This document shows, in pieces, positions 34,204-43,947 of a DNA stretch of 56,587 nt. Below the pieces are notes generated by a model. That model did not search any database, was not told where the DNA came from, and saw nothing but the letters and a program-made list of their open reading frames with translations. The position numbers were made by a program, and so were the translations under genes. Position 1 is the first letter of the stretch; each line of letters starts with the position of its first letter. Source of the DNA: Legionellaceae bacterium. Its GTDB lineage: Bacteria; Pseudomonadota; Gammaproteobacteria; Legionellales; Legionellaceae. The DNA lies in the NCBI GenBank assembly GCA_018061965.1, contig JAGOTG010000016.1:1-56587 (forward strand). Reading direction: 5' to 3'.

Positions 34204-36093
34204 TCAATTAAATTTCATAGATAGATCACCAGTTTGATCAAGTAAGCAAAATTTATAACTATCAGATGTATGTTCTGTCGATTTTGAAACAGATCGCCAT
34301 TGACCCATTTTACCAATCAAATTTGCGTAATCGTTCGTATGAGTTTTACGAGGCTGTTGCATACAGCATAAAAATCTCAATAGCCTTAAAAAGGTTTCCA
34401 TCCAGGATACAGGTTGCTCATCGCACGTCAGCATTTTTTCAATGAGATGGTCGTAATGCATGAGCTTTTTATCATCTAATAGCAACTGTGGATCCTGGCA
34501 AAACGCATAGCTAGACACTACCACGTCTAAAAATAAAGCATGATTGCATGCATACGACCGATCGCACTGTTTTATTGCTTGCAAAACATCGAGAGCGTGC
34601 CGCACCACTGATGAGTCTGAACGGTTTTCCAAAGCTACCATACAGTCACTCAAACGGCGCTCAAGTAATTCTCCCGCACGGACTGCAGGACAATTGGCAT
34701 CGCGCCAGTCAATGAGCCAGTGCTTATTCGTTCCTTGAAGTAGTGCTTTTTGTGTAGTGATGTATTGATCAACGGCATTCCAAATAATGTCGATATGATC
34801 ATTCATACCGCGACCTTTGACCATAAAAGGCGCCGCATGCAAGGCCTGCTCAAATTCATCACGGCTCATGGGCTGGCTGGTGGAGAAAGAACTTAATAAA
34901 TTATAATAGGCAGATGAGATACCGCCGCGATCAATCGCATCTTTACAAGCAAAATTGTAGGTGTCTGGTTGAAGCGTGGTGATAATATAACGTGGAAGTT
35001 CAAATTTTATAAAATGAAACCATACCGCCTGGCGCTGAGCTGGCAACAATTCTTCTTGATCGCCGAGACCCATTTTTTGAAAACTGTCTTCCAATAATCG
35101 TGTTAAGACAGCTTGCTCATTTTCTGGTGTGCCAAATAGCAGATTGCGAATCTTCGAACTAATATGAAAATCTTTGATCATGTGTTTTGCCGCAGTAGAC
35201 TCAAACGCAATATCCAAAAACAGCTGTTTGATTACGTGGCGCTTGAAGACTACATCTGTATGCGCTATATCATCATGCGCCATTAAGCCCATCGCAGCAG
35301 GAAGTGTTATTACCGCAATATTAGGAAATTCCTGCTCTAAACCCTGTAATGCCTGGGTCAAATTGCCCTCAAACAGCTTCTGATAGGTAAATGGATATAA
35401 GTCTTGTGGTAAGTTATTAAAGTAAATATGCGTGATAGGCGCATTCGACCTTCGTGATTTTTGTGCGCGCAAAAAGCGTTTGAATACAGGATCAACCTGT
35501 GAAACATAGCCATGATATTGGCCTTGAGTTCCCATGCGCAGTTCTTGAGAAACCGCCCCTGTATTATAACAATAACGACGTACTGAGGATAAGTTTGTCC
35601 AATGACTTGGTTTATAATTAGGCCAAACCATCGCGAGACAAAGAAATGGCTTCGAGCCAGACTGTGCGGGCGTGATCTGATTGATGTTGTGTCCATTCTC
35701 ATCGTTTCTTTGACTAAGCAACTGTTGGACTGACAAACCAGAGGGCGATTTCTCTAAAACACAATCTCGCATCATTAGATAAGTTTCTACCAAATTATCG
35801 TTGTCATTTATATAAAGAGACCTAAAAAAGGCATCCCATTCACATCCCGCTAATGCGCCAGTCGCGATAATACGGTCAAGACTAGTCATAAAACGAGTAT
35901 ACAAAGTCCCGTATGCATAGGTTTTGTCATAATTAGATTGCTGAATGCGGACAAGATGCGCTATTTCAGGCACTAGATCCTGACTATCTTTAGTTGGCAA
36001 ACGTAATTTCTGTAAAAATCGGTAACAATTCTGGTTATGGAGTTGATCTGACGTAATGAGTTTAGAATAATTATTTTGGATAGAATTCTGCAT
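34204..36093 (-). CDS. Uncharacterised 629-aa protein with CX5R phosphatase-type motif
   Basis: The protein has 629 residues and is soluble, with no signal peptide or membrane segment. Residues 383-391 read CKDAIDRGG, a CX5R signature (Cys383, Arg389). It resembles the P-loop of Cys-based inositide phosphatases (CKSGKDRTG), with an acidic rather than basic interior. Upstream, ~195-300 holds alternating strand/helix segments (ITHIYFNNLPQDLYPF, IAVITLPAAMG). The C-terminal ~200 residues are helical and Cys-rich. I recognise no named family. A phosphoinositide-phosphatase-like effector is a reasonable hypothesis in a Legionellales background, but the general acid and other elements were not identified. 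Confidence 0.6.
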   Translation of the reverse strand: MQNSIQNNYSKLITSDQLHNQNCYRFLQKLRLPTKDSQDLVPEIAHLVRIQQSNYDKTYAYGTLYTRFMTSLDRIIATGALAGCEWDAFFRSLYINDNDNLVETYLMMRDCVLEKSPSGLSVQQLLSQRNDENGHNINQITPAQSGSKPFLCLAMVWPNYKPSHWTNLSSVRRYCYNTGAVSQELRMGTQGQYHGYVSQVDPVFKRFLRAQKSRRSNAPITHIYFNNLPQDLYPFTYQKLFEGNLTQALQGLEQEFPNIAVITLPAAMGLMAHDDIAHTDVVFKRHVIKQLFLDIAFESTAAKHMIKDFHISSKIRNLLFGTPENEQAVLTRLLEDSFQKMGLGDQEELLPAQRQAVWFHFIKFELPRYIITTLQPDTYNFACKDAIDRGGISSAYYNLLSSFSTSQPMSRDEFEQALHAAPFMVKGRGMNDHIDIIWNAVDQYITTQKALLQGTNKHWLIDWRDANCPAVRAGELLERRLSDCMVALENRSDSSVVRHALDVLQAIKQCDRSYACNHALFLDVVVSSYAFCQDPQLLLDDKKLMHYDHLIEKMLTCDEQPVSWMETFLRLLRFLCCMQQPRKTHTNDYANLIGKMGQWRSVSKSTEHTSDSYKFCLLDQTGDLSMKFN

Positions 36094-36207
36094 AGGAAAT
36101 CAGCGCACAAAGATTAGGCGTCACTATACCAAAAGCGCTCACAGCTGCAAATGTTTTGCACATAAATTGGTTTTTATCATCTAATAAAAATACAAAACTG
36201 GCTTGCT

Positions 36208-36328
36208 AGGACTTACGCAAAACGCCGAGGTCGAGGCGGATTTAGTCTTTAATGAGAGAGCTTAGATGACTAAATGACCGAATTAAAGACTAAATCCAAC
36301 GAAGAGATCGGCGTTTTGCGTAAGTCCT
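36208..36328 (+). repeat. 121-bp palindromic MITE-like element, copy A
   Basis: The ends are perfect inverted repeats of 21 bp (aggacttacgcaaaacgccg at the left, its complement at the right). After a diverged patch of about 10 bp the arms match again over ggatttagtctttaat. A homologous element of exactly the same length lies at 38261-38381 in the opposite orientation, with further partial copies at 43115-43153 and 47310-47376. There is no coding capacity. The aggacttacgcaaaa end resembles a transposon terminal repeat. Confidence 0.75.
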
Positions 36329-36373
36329 AATTGAAATATGATATAATGCACCATTTTACATCATGGACACACT

Positions 36374-37504
36374 ATGCGTCATTTTATCTCCACAACACTT
36401 TTCTTAGTATCCATTCTTTTATGTCATACCAGCTTTGCACAAGAGATTAGCTTACGCGATAAAATTGGTCAAATGCTTATCATTGGCTTCAAAGGGGATA
36501 CAATTAATCAAGATACCCCTATTGCTCAAATCATCACAGCCAACAATTTAGGTGGGGTCATCCTATACGATCGCAAACTGGTCGGCAAAAACATCATCAA
36601 TCCGGACCAAGTTCAATCTTTGAATCAACAGTTACAAAGTATTAACCATGAGGGGCACCAACAACATCAACGTCCTGACCTCCCATTACTGATTGGAGTG
36701 GATTACGAGGGTGGCAAAGTGAATCGCTTAAGAGAAGCTTATGGATTTCCAGCAACCTTGTCTGCAGCGGCTATTGGACAACTGAGTTTGGATGCTGCAA
36801 ATATTGAAGCCGCCAATATGGCAAACACCCTAAAAACAGCGGGATTTAATCTGGATTTTGCGCCTGCAATTGACCTGAATATCAATCCCAACAACCCTAT
36901 CATAGGAAAAATGGAGAGAAGCTTTTCAGACAATCCAGGTGACGTAGCCAAATATGCAGAGCTTTTTTCGCAAAATTTTTTAGCTCAACATATCCAATGC
37001 GCGTACAAACATTTTCCAGGTCATGGCAGTTCTAACGCAGACTCTCATTTGGGATTCGTAGATGTCAGTGCAGAATGGCAAGCGGATGAATTAGAGCCCT
37101 ATCAGCAATTATTATCTGGCCCCAATCCTTGTGGCATGGTCATGACAGCACATATCATCAACCGCAAATTAGATGCCACAGGACTCCCAGCAACCCTATC
37201 GCATAAAATGCTGACTGAATTACTCCGAGAAAAAATGCATTTTTCTGGTGTTGTCATCACGGATGACATGCAGATGTTGGCTATTCGAGACAATTTTGGC
37301 TTAAAACAAGCCATCACTTTGGCAATCAATGCTGGCGCTGATATGTTGATGTTTGCGAATCAATTGACACCTAATGAACCGGATCAAGATCCCAAAGATT
37401 TGATTGATCTCATTGAAAAGGAAGTGCATCTGGGCCATATTTCAGAGGCCGCTATTGAGATGGCTTATCAACGAATTGTGACCTTAAAACAAACACTACA
37501 GTGA
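36374..37504 (+). CDS. Secreted glycoside hydrolase family 3 protein, NagZ-like beta-N-acetylhexosaminidase
   Basis: The 376-residue protein has a signal peptide (MRHFISTTLFLVSILLCHTSFAQ reduced to its first ~22 residues). The GH3 barrel shows GQMLIIGFKG at the start, GVDYEGGKVNRL, the NagZ catalytic loop KHFPGHGSSNADSH with its His acid/base, and the nucleophile Asp in GVVITDDMQML. NagZ removes N-acetylglucosamine from muropeptides. Cytosolic NagZ lacks a signal peptide, whereas this one is exported, so it probably acts on periplasmic peptidoglycan or external chitin-like sugars. It is single-domain, without the C-terminal GH3 domain. An upstream palindromic element (36208-36328) lies 45 bp from the start. 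Confidence 0.88.
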   Translation: MRHFISTTLFLVSILLCHTSFAQEISLRDKIGQMLIIGFKGDTINQDTPIAQIITANNLGGVILYDRKLVGKNIINPDQVQSLNQQLQSINHEGHQQHQRPDLPLLIGVDYEGGKVNRLREAYGFPATLSAAAIGQLSLDAANIEAANMANTLKTAGFNLDFAPAIDLNINPNNPIIGKMERSFSDNPGDVAKYAELFSQNFLAQHIQCAYKHFPGHGSSNADSHLGFVDVSAEWQADELEPYQQLLSGPNPCGMVMTAHIINRKLDATGLPATLSHKMLTELLREKMHFSGVVITDDMQMLAIRDNFGLKQAITLAINAGADMLMFANQLTPNEPDQDPKDLIDLIEKEVHLGHISEAAIEMAYQRIVTLKQTLQ

Positions 37505-37578
37505 TTCCTTAATGGGCACTATGATTTTTTATTTAATTAATGTATAATAATGTCATCAATTTTTTATAGGTACCTAGC

Positions 37579-38205
37579 ATGCAACATACTTTTGAAATAC
37601 TGAGAAACGATGAATTTGTTTTGTTCTACATAGATGAGAAGAACTCTCAAGGATTCACTCATTTACTAAAAATCCAGGACTTATCGACCGGGAAAACAGA
37701 AGGTATGTGGATCGATCCAACCGGCACCAAAACTGACGCTCGCTTTCTGGAAAAAGTACAACATCTTGAGCAACTAAAAAGAAATAGTAACGAAATTATA
37801 TACAATCAAGCTGTCGCTGTGTTTATAGAGGATCTGATTGCTAATGCGGGCTACTCATCTTTGAAAATTTCATGTCTGGCACGATCAGCACTCAAAGCTC
37901 ATCCAAACCCTGTGCAACTACATGAAACAGTATGCAATATTGATTTATCCTACATTCGCCATGAAGACAAAGAAAGATTTGAGAATATTGAAGAAATGCG
38001 CCAAGCAGTGGCTAGTTTTGTTGCAACACTGAAAGCTTTTATTGTGGGTCTGCTAGGCATCCTTATCACTGCTGAAGATGCGCGAGCGTCTACATCTAGA
38101 GTTCTTTCGGTAGGAAATTTCGGTATATTCCCAGCCGTTGACACTGCGCTCACTTCAACAGTTGCTGCAGAAAACACAACCCTTCTAAACCCGTTTAACT
38201 CCTAA
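37579..38205 (+). CDS. Uncharacterised 208-aa protein
   Basis: I do not recognise this protein. Residues 1-60 look like a small beta-rich domain (FEILRNDEFVLFYIDEKN ... STGKTEGMWIDPTG). Residues ~60-150 are helical. A hydrophobic stretch (AFIVGLLGILITAED, ~152-166) may be a membrane segment. The last 40 residues are rich in Ala, Ser and Thr. There is no signal peptide. It lies 74 bp after the GH3 gene in the same direction and is followed by a strong hairpin terminator. It is flanked on both sides, at some distance, by the paired 121-bp palindromic elements, which suggests an accessory gene. Confidence 0.55.
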   Translation: MQHTFEILRNDEFVLFYIDEKNSQGFTHLLKIQDLSTGKTEGMWIDPTGTKTDARFLEKVQHLEQLKRNSNEIIYNQAVAVFIEDLIANAGYSSLKISCLARSALKAHPNPVQLHETVCNIDLSYIRHEDKERFENIEEMRQAVASFVATLKAFIVGLLGILITAEDARASTSRVLSVGNFGIFPAVDTALTSTVAAENTTLLNPFNS

Positions 38206-38213
38206 ATATAAAT

Positions 38214-38252
38214 AGCCCGGATGGCGGTACACAGGAGCGCAATCCGGGTTTT
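38214..38252 (+). terminator. REP-like hairpin followed by T-run
   Basis: cccggat (38216-38222) pairs with atccggg (38242-38248), with GC-rich partly paired intervening sequence, and is followed by tttta. The stem composition resembles bacterial REP/PU elements, and the placement 10 bp after the 208-aa gene fits a rho-independent terminator. Confidence 0.6.
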
Positions 38253-38260
38253 ACTATATC

Positions 38261-38381
38261 AAGACTTACGCAAAATACCGATCTTTGGGTTAGATTGAAT
38301 ATTTAATTCGATCATTTAGTCATCTAAACTTCTTTATTCAACACTAAGTCCACCTCGACCGCAGGATTTTGCTTAAGTACT
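38261..38381 (-). repeat. 121-bp palindromic MITE-like element, copy B (inverted)
   Basis: Read on the minus strand it aligns end to end with copy A at 36208-36328. Shared blocks include a left end of the agtacttaagcaaaa type, ggtcgaggtggacttagt, the centre ttagatgactaaatga and a right end of the attttgcgtaagtc type. Its length is identical (121 bp), with scattered substitutions. The ends are more degenerate than in copy A. Confidence 0.72.
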
Positions 38382-38406
38382 GTATATGGAATTTTGTGTC
38401 TAATTC

Positions 38407-39030
38407 CTAACAGGTACTCGCATACTCACGCAATACTCGAGCCTGGGTAGTAGACTGATCCTCTTCCAAATAATCAATCAAATCGTAGAGTGTGATAATG
38501 GATAACACTTCGATGCCGCGCGCTTTGACTTCTGCTATAGCAGACACATCGCGCTGCCCTTTTTCACAGCGATCCACAGCAACCACTAACGTAGAAATTT
38601 GCGCATGATGGCGCGTAATCAATTGCTCTGCCTGGCGAAACGCCGTTCCTGCTGTGATCACATCGTCAATCACTACAATTTTACCGCTCAACGGCGCGCC
38701 AATCAGCTCCCCGCCCTCTCCGTGATCTTTCGCTTCTTTGCGGTTAAATGTGACTTTGGTCGCAACCCCCTGCTCTGCCAAAGCAATTGCGGTGGCAGTT
38801 ACCAAGGTAAAGCCTTTGTAAGCGGGACCAAAAAGATGCTGACAATCAACCTTTTTTTCTAGCAATAATTGCGCATAACATTGTCCCAATTGACGCAACG
38901 CTTCGCCGTCATAAAATAAACCAGCGTTAAAAAAATAGGGACTTTGTCGCCCAGATTTGAGGGTGAAATTCCCGAATTGCAGTACTTGGGAATCGAGGGC
39001 CAAGCGAATAAATTTTTTTTTCAAGGTCAT
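38407..39030 (-). CDS. pyrE: Orotate phosphoribosyltransferase
   Basis: The 207-residue enzyme makes orotidine 5'-phosphate from orotate and PRPP in pyrimidine synthesis. The PRPP-binding motif is [17 protein letters not shown]; other family blocks are [16 protein letters not shown] and [17 protein letters not shown]. The ATG at 39030 overlaps the hemF stop as ATGA, giving translational coupling. The in-frame TTG at 39036 is less likely. Confidence 0.96.
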   Translation of the reverse strand: MTLKKKFIRLALDSQVLQFGNFTLKSGRQSPYFFNAGLFYDGEALRQLGQCYAQLLLEKKVDCQHLFGPAYKGFTLVTATAIALAEQGVATKVTFNRKEAKDHGEGGELIGAPLSGKIVVIDDVITAGTAFRQAEQLITRHHAQISTLVVAVDRCEKGQRDVSAIAEVKARGIEVLSIITLYDLIDYLEEDQSTTQARVLREYASTC

Positions 39031-39956
39031 AGCCAATCTCGCGCAGGTAAAAAATCATGATATAACTGGTACTCTGGGGTACCAGGTTCTGGCGCGTAAT
39101 TATAGTGCCAGTGCACAACTGGAGGCAATGACATCAGAATCGATTCCGTACGACCCTGCGATTGCAATCCAAATAAAGTGCCTCGATCATATACCAAATT
39201 AAACTCGACATAACGACCGCGGCGATATAACTGAAAAGATTTTTGTTGCTCTGTATAGGTCAGAGCATGACGTTTTTCGACAATCGGCGCGTAACCTAAG
39301 CTAAAATGGTTGCCAATGCTTTGGAAAAAGGCAAAACTATGTTCAAAGTTTTTTTCATGAAAATCATCAAAAAAAATCCCTCCAATGCCACGTGCCTCTT
39401 GACGATGTTTGATAAAAAAGTATTGATCGCACCAAGTTTTGAATCGAGGATACCATTCTATACCAAACGGATCGCACGCAGCCTTGGCATTATGATGCCA
39501 ATGACGACAATCTTCCTCAAATCCATAATATGGGGTCAAATCAAATCCCCCTCCAAACCACCAAATAGAAGAGCCATCTTCCTTTTCTGCAACAAAAAAT
39601 CGAATATTGGCATGCGTTGTTGGGACAAAAGGATTGTGAGGATGAATGACTACGGAGACACCTAACGCAGAAAAACTGGAGCCCGCCAATTCAGGTCGAC
39701 CAGCACTTGCTGAAGGTGGTAATTGCTCTCCATACACATGTGAAAAATTAACCCCAGCACTTTCAAACACAGCGCCATCGCGCATAACACAAGTCAAGCC
39801 GCTGCCACCAAGTGGTCGTTGCCATTCATCTTGTAAAAACAGCCCCTTTCCATCCAAATTTTGAAAAGTCTGACACAATTTTTTTTGTAAAGACAATAAA
39901 TAAGCCTTGACTAACTCAACTGCGTTTTGTGGTAAATCATGCAAATTGTCAATCAT
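39027..39956 (-). CDS. hemF: Oxygen-dependent coproporphyrinogen III oxidase
   Basis: The 309-residue enzyme carries out aerobic conversion of coproporphyrinogen III to protoporphyrinogen IX in haem synthesis. Characteristic blocks are [58 protein letters not shown] and [31 protein letters not shown], cited in shorter form as [14 protein letters not shown]. Full length for the family. It overlaps pyrE by 4 bp. The first bases of the gene and its leader are duplicated 140 bp upstream (40079-40125). Confidence 0.96.
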   Translation of the reverse strand: MIDNLHDLPQNAVELVKAYLLSLQKKLCQTFQNLDGKGLFLQDEWQRPLGGSGLTCVMRDGAVFESAGVNFSHVYGEQLPPSASAGRPELAGSSFSALGVSVVIHPHNPFVPTTHANIRFFVAEKEDGSSIWWFGGGFDLTPYYGFEEDCRHWHHNAKAACDPFGIEWYPRFKTWCDQYFFIKHRQEARGIGGIFFDDFHEKNFEHSFAFFQSIGNHFSLGYAPIVEKRHALTYTEQQKSFQLYRRGRYVEFNLVYDRGTLFGLQSQGRTESILMSLPPVVHWHYNYAPEPGTPEYQLYHDFLPARDWL

Positions 39957-40125
39957 TTAATCATCCTTAAAAAGATAGTATCATAGCATGTTTCAACTCA
40001 TGAACTGAACTGTACCCAATAAACTGGACCGATCGTTAAGCAACAAAACAGTGCCATGATTGACGGCCCCCGCAAATTATGCAAATTGTCAATCATTTCA
40101 TCATTCTTAATAAAGTGATATCATA
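39939..40125. repeat. Direct duplication of the hemF start and leader
   Basis: The 47-bp segment 39939-39985 (atgcaaattgtcaatcattt onward) recurs at 40079-40125 with only a handful of substitutions. Copy 1 contains the hemF start codon region and its upstream leader. Copy 2 lies just before dusA. The 93 bp between them contains no recognisable gene. It looks like an old tandem duplication of a promoter region. Confidence 0.7.
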
Positions 40126-40153
40126 ACGGTTTTCACCCAGTTAGATCTAAACT

Positions 40154-41101
40154 ATGTTGCGCCTACCTTTATCCATAGCCCCCATGATAGACTGGACCTA
40201 TACGCATTTTCGCGTCCTCATGCGCATCCTAGCGCCGCAAGTACTGCTCTATACTGAAATGCAAACTCCGCAAGCAATTGCTAATCATCCTCAACGTTGT
40301 TTGTATTTTTCCGCAATGGAGCACCCTTTAGCATTACAACTAGGCGGCTCAGATCCGGATGGGTTGGTCACTGCAGCCCAGCAAGCGCAAGACGTGGGAT
40401 ATGTCGAGATCAATCTCAATCTAGGCTGTCCGAGTGACCGGGTTCTCTCTGGCCACTTTGGGGCTTGTTTGATGAATGAACCGCACCAAGTAGCCAGCAT
40501 TATTCGCACACTCAAACAACATACCCACTTACCCATCACAGCCAAAACCAGAATTGGGATTGATCATCAAGACAGCTATAGTTTTTTTTCTAATTTTATT
40601 CATCGTTTAGCCGATGCCGGATGTGATAAATTCATCATTCATGCACGCAAAGCCTGGCTCAAGGGTTTAAGTCCGAAACAAAATCGCACCATTCCTCCAG
40701 TGAATTATGACTATGTGTATCAAATAAAAACAGAATTGCCACATCTTCCTTTCGTGATTAATGGTAATATCGGAACCCTCGAAGCAGTTTTGGAGCATTT
40801 AAATCAGGTGGATGGCGTCATGTTAGGGCGTCTCGCTTGCGATAATCCTTATGCAGTTGCTCAGATTCATCACGGCATATACCCAGATTGCCCCCTCAAA
40901 TCACGACATCAAATTGCCCAAGAATACTTCAATTACCTCCAAACAGTTTCTCATACGCCCTTAACTATTTTACTCAAACCATTACTCAATCTTGCCCACG
41001 GATTGCCCAAAGCCAAAACCTGGAAAAATCATTTAATCACCATGCAGCGTACTCACACCGTTCCTGACAATTTGGAGTCCATTTTTGAGATTTTGACTTA
41101 G
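40154..41101 (+). CDS. dusA: tRNA-dihydrouridine synthase A
   Basis: The 315-residue FMN flavoenzyme reduces specific D-loop uridines in tRNA (U20/U20a in the DusA class). The APMIDW start, NLNLGCPSDRV with its catalytic Cys, TAKTRIG, and especially HARKAWLKGLSPKQNR place it in the DusA subgroup. It ends with the usual helical tRNA-binding domain. The start at 40154 lies about 30 bp after the duplicated hemF leader segment, which may supply its upstream signals. Confidence 0.93.
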   Translation: MLRLPLSIAPMIDWTYTHFRVLMRILAPQVLLYTEMQTPQAIANHPQRCLYFSAMEHPLALQLGGSDPDGLVTAAQQAQDVGYVEINLNLGCPSDRVLSGHFGACLMNEPHQVASIIRTLKQHTHLPITAKTRIGIDHQDSYSFFSNFIHRLADAGCDKFIIHARKAWLKGLSPKQNRTIPPVNYDYVYQIKTELPHLPFVINGNIGTLEAVLEHLNQVDGVMLGRLACDNPYAVAQIHHGIYPDCPLKSRHQIAQEYFNYLQTVSHTPLTILLKPLLNLAHGLPKAKTWKNHLITMQRTHTVPDNLESIFEILT

Positions 41102-41182
41102 CTGAATAAATAAGCAAAAGCAGTTGACAGATCAATGTTTGTCGACTAGCATCTGCAACAAAATCAGTTTACGCGGGTCAAA

Positions 41183-43030
41183 ATGATCAAATTACCGGTG
41201 ATTGTTGGATTCGGCGGAATCAATGCAGCAGGCCGTAGTTCAAATTCTCATAGTTATAAACGCATGGTATGTGATGCACTCTCTGCCGGTGAGATGGAGT
41301 CTACTTGGCAGGATTTGGCACAGCGCATGGGTTTGCCAGTAGAAAAACACAGCTCAGCTGAAACAATTGCCGCTATCAAAGAGGGTACGCTGATTCGACG
41401 AATGCAAAATTTCGATCCCGATCACGTGCTTTGCCATCATAAAGCAACGTTAGAACCCGGCGAGCACCCTGCTGAACTCCATTTAAAGCATCATAAATTA
41501 TCCGAAGCAATCGCAAGTCAAGCAGACATAACTGAACTGCCAGATGCTATGATTACAGCAAAATTTAAAACCCCGTTATCAGTACTTGTTCAAGATACAA
41601 AAAGTTCTGAAGTATCTAGTGCTGGTGAAATTCCGACAGGTTTTGACCCCGGGCAATTATATCATTCACATCATCATCCTCGAGGACTGATCCTCACGGT
41701 ATATGGTGCCTCAGACGCGTTGAACTCGCTTGGATTAGAATGGGAACAAATTTTAAAACACGTCAAACCTGATGAAATCTCTGTGTACGCAGGTTCTGGT
41801 TTGGCACAAGTCGATGAACATTCTTATGGCGGTCTATTTCGTCAGCCACTCTGTGGCAATCGAATCAACTCAAAGATGCTACCGTTAGCGTTTGCAGAAA
41901 TGCCCGCAGATTTTATCAATAGTTATATTCTCAATAGTGTGGGCACAACTGGAAACAACATCGGTGCATGCGCTTCTTTTCTATACAATTTACGGCTAGG
42001 ATGTTTGGATATTCAACAGGGCAAAAGCAAAGTAGTCATTGTTGGAAATGCTGAAGCACCAGTAGTGTTTGAAATTCTGGAAGGGTTCCGTGCCATGAGT
42101 GCTTTGGCCACCGATCACAGTTTGTGTGAATTGGACAAAACCGACCAGCCGAATCATCGTCGGGCTTGCCGACCATTTTCTACCAATACAGGATTCACCC
42201 TAGCTGAGTCTGCACAGTTTTTCATTTTAATGGATGATGAGCTGGCTTTAGAGCTCGGTGCAACCATTTATGGCTCCGTTGCAGATACGTTTGTCAGCGC
42301 TGATGCGAATAAAAAATCAATTGCAAGTCCTGGCGTTGGAAATTATATTACAGTCGCCAAAGCCGCTGCTTTAGCCAAAGCCATGCTCGGTCAAAGTGGA
42401 TTGCAAAATACCTATGTGCAAGCTCACGGCACCGGAACACCACAAAACCGTACCACTGAAAGCCATATATTAAACGAAGTTGCCAAGACATTTAGTATTG
42501 ATGCGTGGCCAGTGTCTGCTGTTAAATCTTATGTCGGCCATTCAATCAGTGTAGCAGCCGGCGATCAATTATGTACCAGCCTTGGTGTGTGGCAACATGG
42601 ATGGATACCGGGTATTAAGACGATTGATCACATTGCGCCTGACGTCTATCATTCTCATCTCAATATTTTGATGGATCATATGCCAATTCAAAGTGAAACC
42701 TTACAGGCCGTCATTATTAACTCTAAAGGATTTGGCGGAAATAACGCCAGCTCACTGGTATTGTCCCCTCATCAAACGTTACACATGCTCACCCAACGCT
42801 ATGGACAAGACACCCTAAGTGCCTACAGAAAGAAAAATGAAGGTGTGCGTAATGTACAAGCAACCCGAGATGCGGCAGCCTGTATAGGACAAGAACGCAT
42901 TTTATATAATTTTGGTCATTCCGTAATGGATGCTAGTTCTGTGACGCTCACACCGCATAGCATACGTCTTAGTGAGTTCGAACAAGCAATTGATTTACCT
43001 CAGATCAATCCGTATGCCAAATACTTTTAA
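41183..43030 (+). CDS. fabY: FabY-type beta-ketoacyl-ACP synthase
   Basis: The protein has 615 residues, longer than FabB/FabF (about 410). It resembles Pseudomonas FabY, the enzyme that starts fatty-acid synthesis by condensing acetyl-CoA with malonyl-ACP: LPVIVGFGGINAAGRSS at the start, PTGFDPGQLYHSHHHPRGL, NSVGTTGNNIGACASFLYNL with the active-site Cys, VQAHGTGTPQNRTTES with the first His, SAVKSYVGHSISVAAGDQ with the second His, and INSKGFGGNNASSLVLSP near the end. The thiolase-fold core occupies about 150-540, with N- and C-terminal extensions of the FabY kind. It stands alone between dusA and repeats. Confidence 0.88.
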   Translation: MIKLPVIVGFGGINAAGRSSNSHSYKRMVCDALSAGEMESTWQDLAQRMGLPVEKHSSAETIAAIKEGTLIRRMQNFDPDHVLCHHKATLEPGEHPAELHLKHHKLSEAIASQADITELPDAMITAKFKTPLSVLVQDTKSSEVSSAGEIPTGFDPGQLYHSHHHPRGLILTVYGASDALNSLGLEWEQILKHVKPDEISVYAGSGLAQVDEHSYGGLFRQPLCGNRINSKMLPLAFAEMPADFINSYILNSVGTTGNNIGACASFLYNLRLGCLDIQQGKSKVVIVGNAEAPVVFEILEGFRAMSALATDHSLCELDKTDQPNHRRACRPFSTNTGFTLAESAQFFILMDDELALELGATIYGSVADTFVSADANKKSIASPGVGNYITVAKAAALAKAMLGQSGLQNTYVQAHGTGTPQNRTTESHILNEVAKTFSIDAWPVSAVKSYVGHSISVAAGDQLCTSLGVWQHGWIPGIKTIDHIAPDVYHSHLNILMDHMPIQSETLQAVIINSKGFGGNNASSLVLSPHQTLHMLTQRYGQDTLSAYRKKNEGVRNVQATRDAAACIGQERILYNFGHSVMDASSVTLTPHSIRLSEFEQAIDLPQINPYAKYF

Positions 43031-43077
43031 TGTGCTGCCCCTAACGTACTACCCCGTTTTTATATTGTTCTTAGTGG

Positions 43078-43153
43078 GCTTCAACTGCTTTTTCAGGGAT
43101 AATAAACCTACCTACGAATTAAGACAAAGAGATCGGGGTTTTTCGTAAGTCCT
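43078..43153. repeat. Composite of two dispersed repeat fragments
   Basis: Bases 43078-43104 (gcttcaactgctttttcagg onward) match the outer arm of the palindrome at 22292-22317. Directly after it, 43115-43153 matches the right end of the 121-bp element (cgaattaa...gatcgg...ttcgtaagtcct) with an internal deletion of about 12 bp. The two repeat families are therefore adjoining remnants here, next to the stop codon of the barrel gene at 43156. Confidence 0.65.
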
Positions 43154-43155
43154 GA

Positions 43156-43947
43156 TTAAAATAAGGCAGTTACTCCACCACCCAGGTAATGATTGTAATT
43201 AAACCTATCATGACTTAGATTTTGGGCAAACTCAAAATCAAGAGTCGTGTTTTCCGCTATTTTATAGACAAGGCCACAATCAGCAGCCCAAATAGACCCA
43301 CCGAAAATATCTGTTTTCGTATTGCCAAACAATTCGACAAAAGCATTCACTTTTTCAATAGGCGTATAAACTAATACTACACTTGGATTGCAACTATATA
43401 ATCGGCCGCCTCCAATTAAATTTGGCTCAGAAACCGTAGCAAGACCAAGCATGCCTGCTAAGGAAACCTTTGTGTTAAGCGAGTAAGTGGCCATAGCATT
43501 TAATTGTCCTCCCACGCTATGATGGCCAAAATCAAAGCTTCCACCTGGTAGCGCCACAATCCCTTGTATTGAAACCAGCCAATCATTTCCTTGGATGAGC
43601 TCATGTTTGCTACCCAAAGAAAGGGTATCAAATCCAGAAGCTGGTGGTTTTTTTAGAGAGTAATAACTTGGAAGGATTACAAATAATTCCGTATTGAAAT
43701 TAACTCCTCGCGTAATTTGGGCTTGAGGAGCAGTGGATAAAGGACCATCCACTTTTAAAGCTTGGTATTGATAACCACCTTCAATTAACCATTTTTTATT
43801 CGGCACAACATGAGGCGTGTCAGAAATCGATCCTCGATCAGTTAAATCATTGATATCAACATCTGTACTTGCATGGCTCAGAGAGACTGCAAAAAGACCG
43901 TTTAGCCCCCACATGCTAAATTGTCTTACCCATTTTTGTGCGCTCAT
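43156..43947 (-). CDS. Putative outer-membrane beta-barrel protein
   Basis: The 263-residue protein has a probable signal peptide (WGLNGLFAVSLSHAS, cleavage near 27). The mature part is made of alternating hydrophobic/polar strands typical of a small barrel (KWLIEGGYQYQAL, NTELFVILPSYYSL, TLDFEFAQNLSHDRFNYN). It ends in ...TALF, a terminal Phe as in Bam-assembled barrels. It resembles the loosely defined transporter/MetA-pathway barrel group, but I cannot assign a substrate. It is divergent from secA. Confidence 0.65.
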   Translation of the reverse strand: MSAQKWVRQFSMWGLNGLFAVSLSHASTDVDINDLTDRGSISDTPHVVPNKKWLIEGGYQYQALKVDGPLSTAPQAQITRGVNFNTELFVILPSYYSLKKPPASGFDTLSLGSKHELIQGNDWLVSIQGIVALPGGSFDFGHHSVGGQLNAMATYSLNTKVSLAGMLGLATVSEPNLIGGGRLYSCNPSVVLVYTPIEKVNAFVELFGNTKTDIFGGSIWAADCGLVYKIAENTTLDFEFAQNLSHDRFNYNHYLGGGVTALF

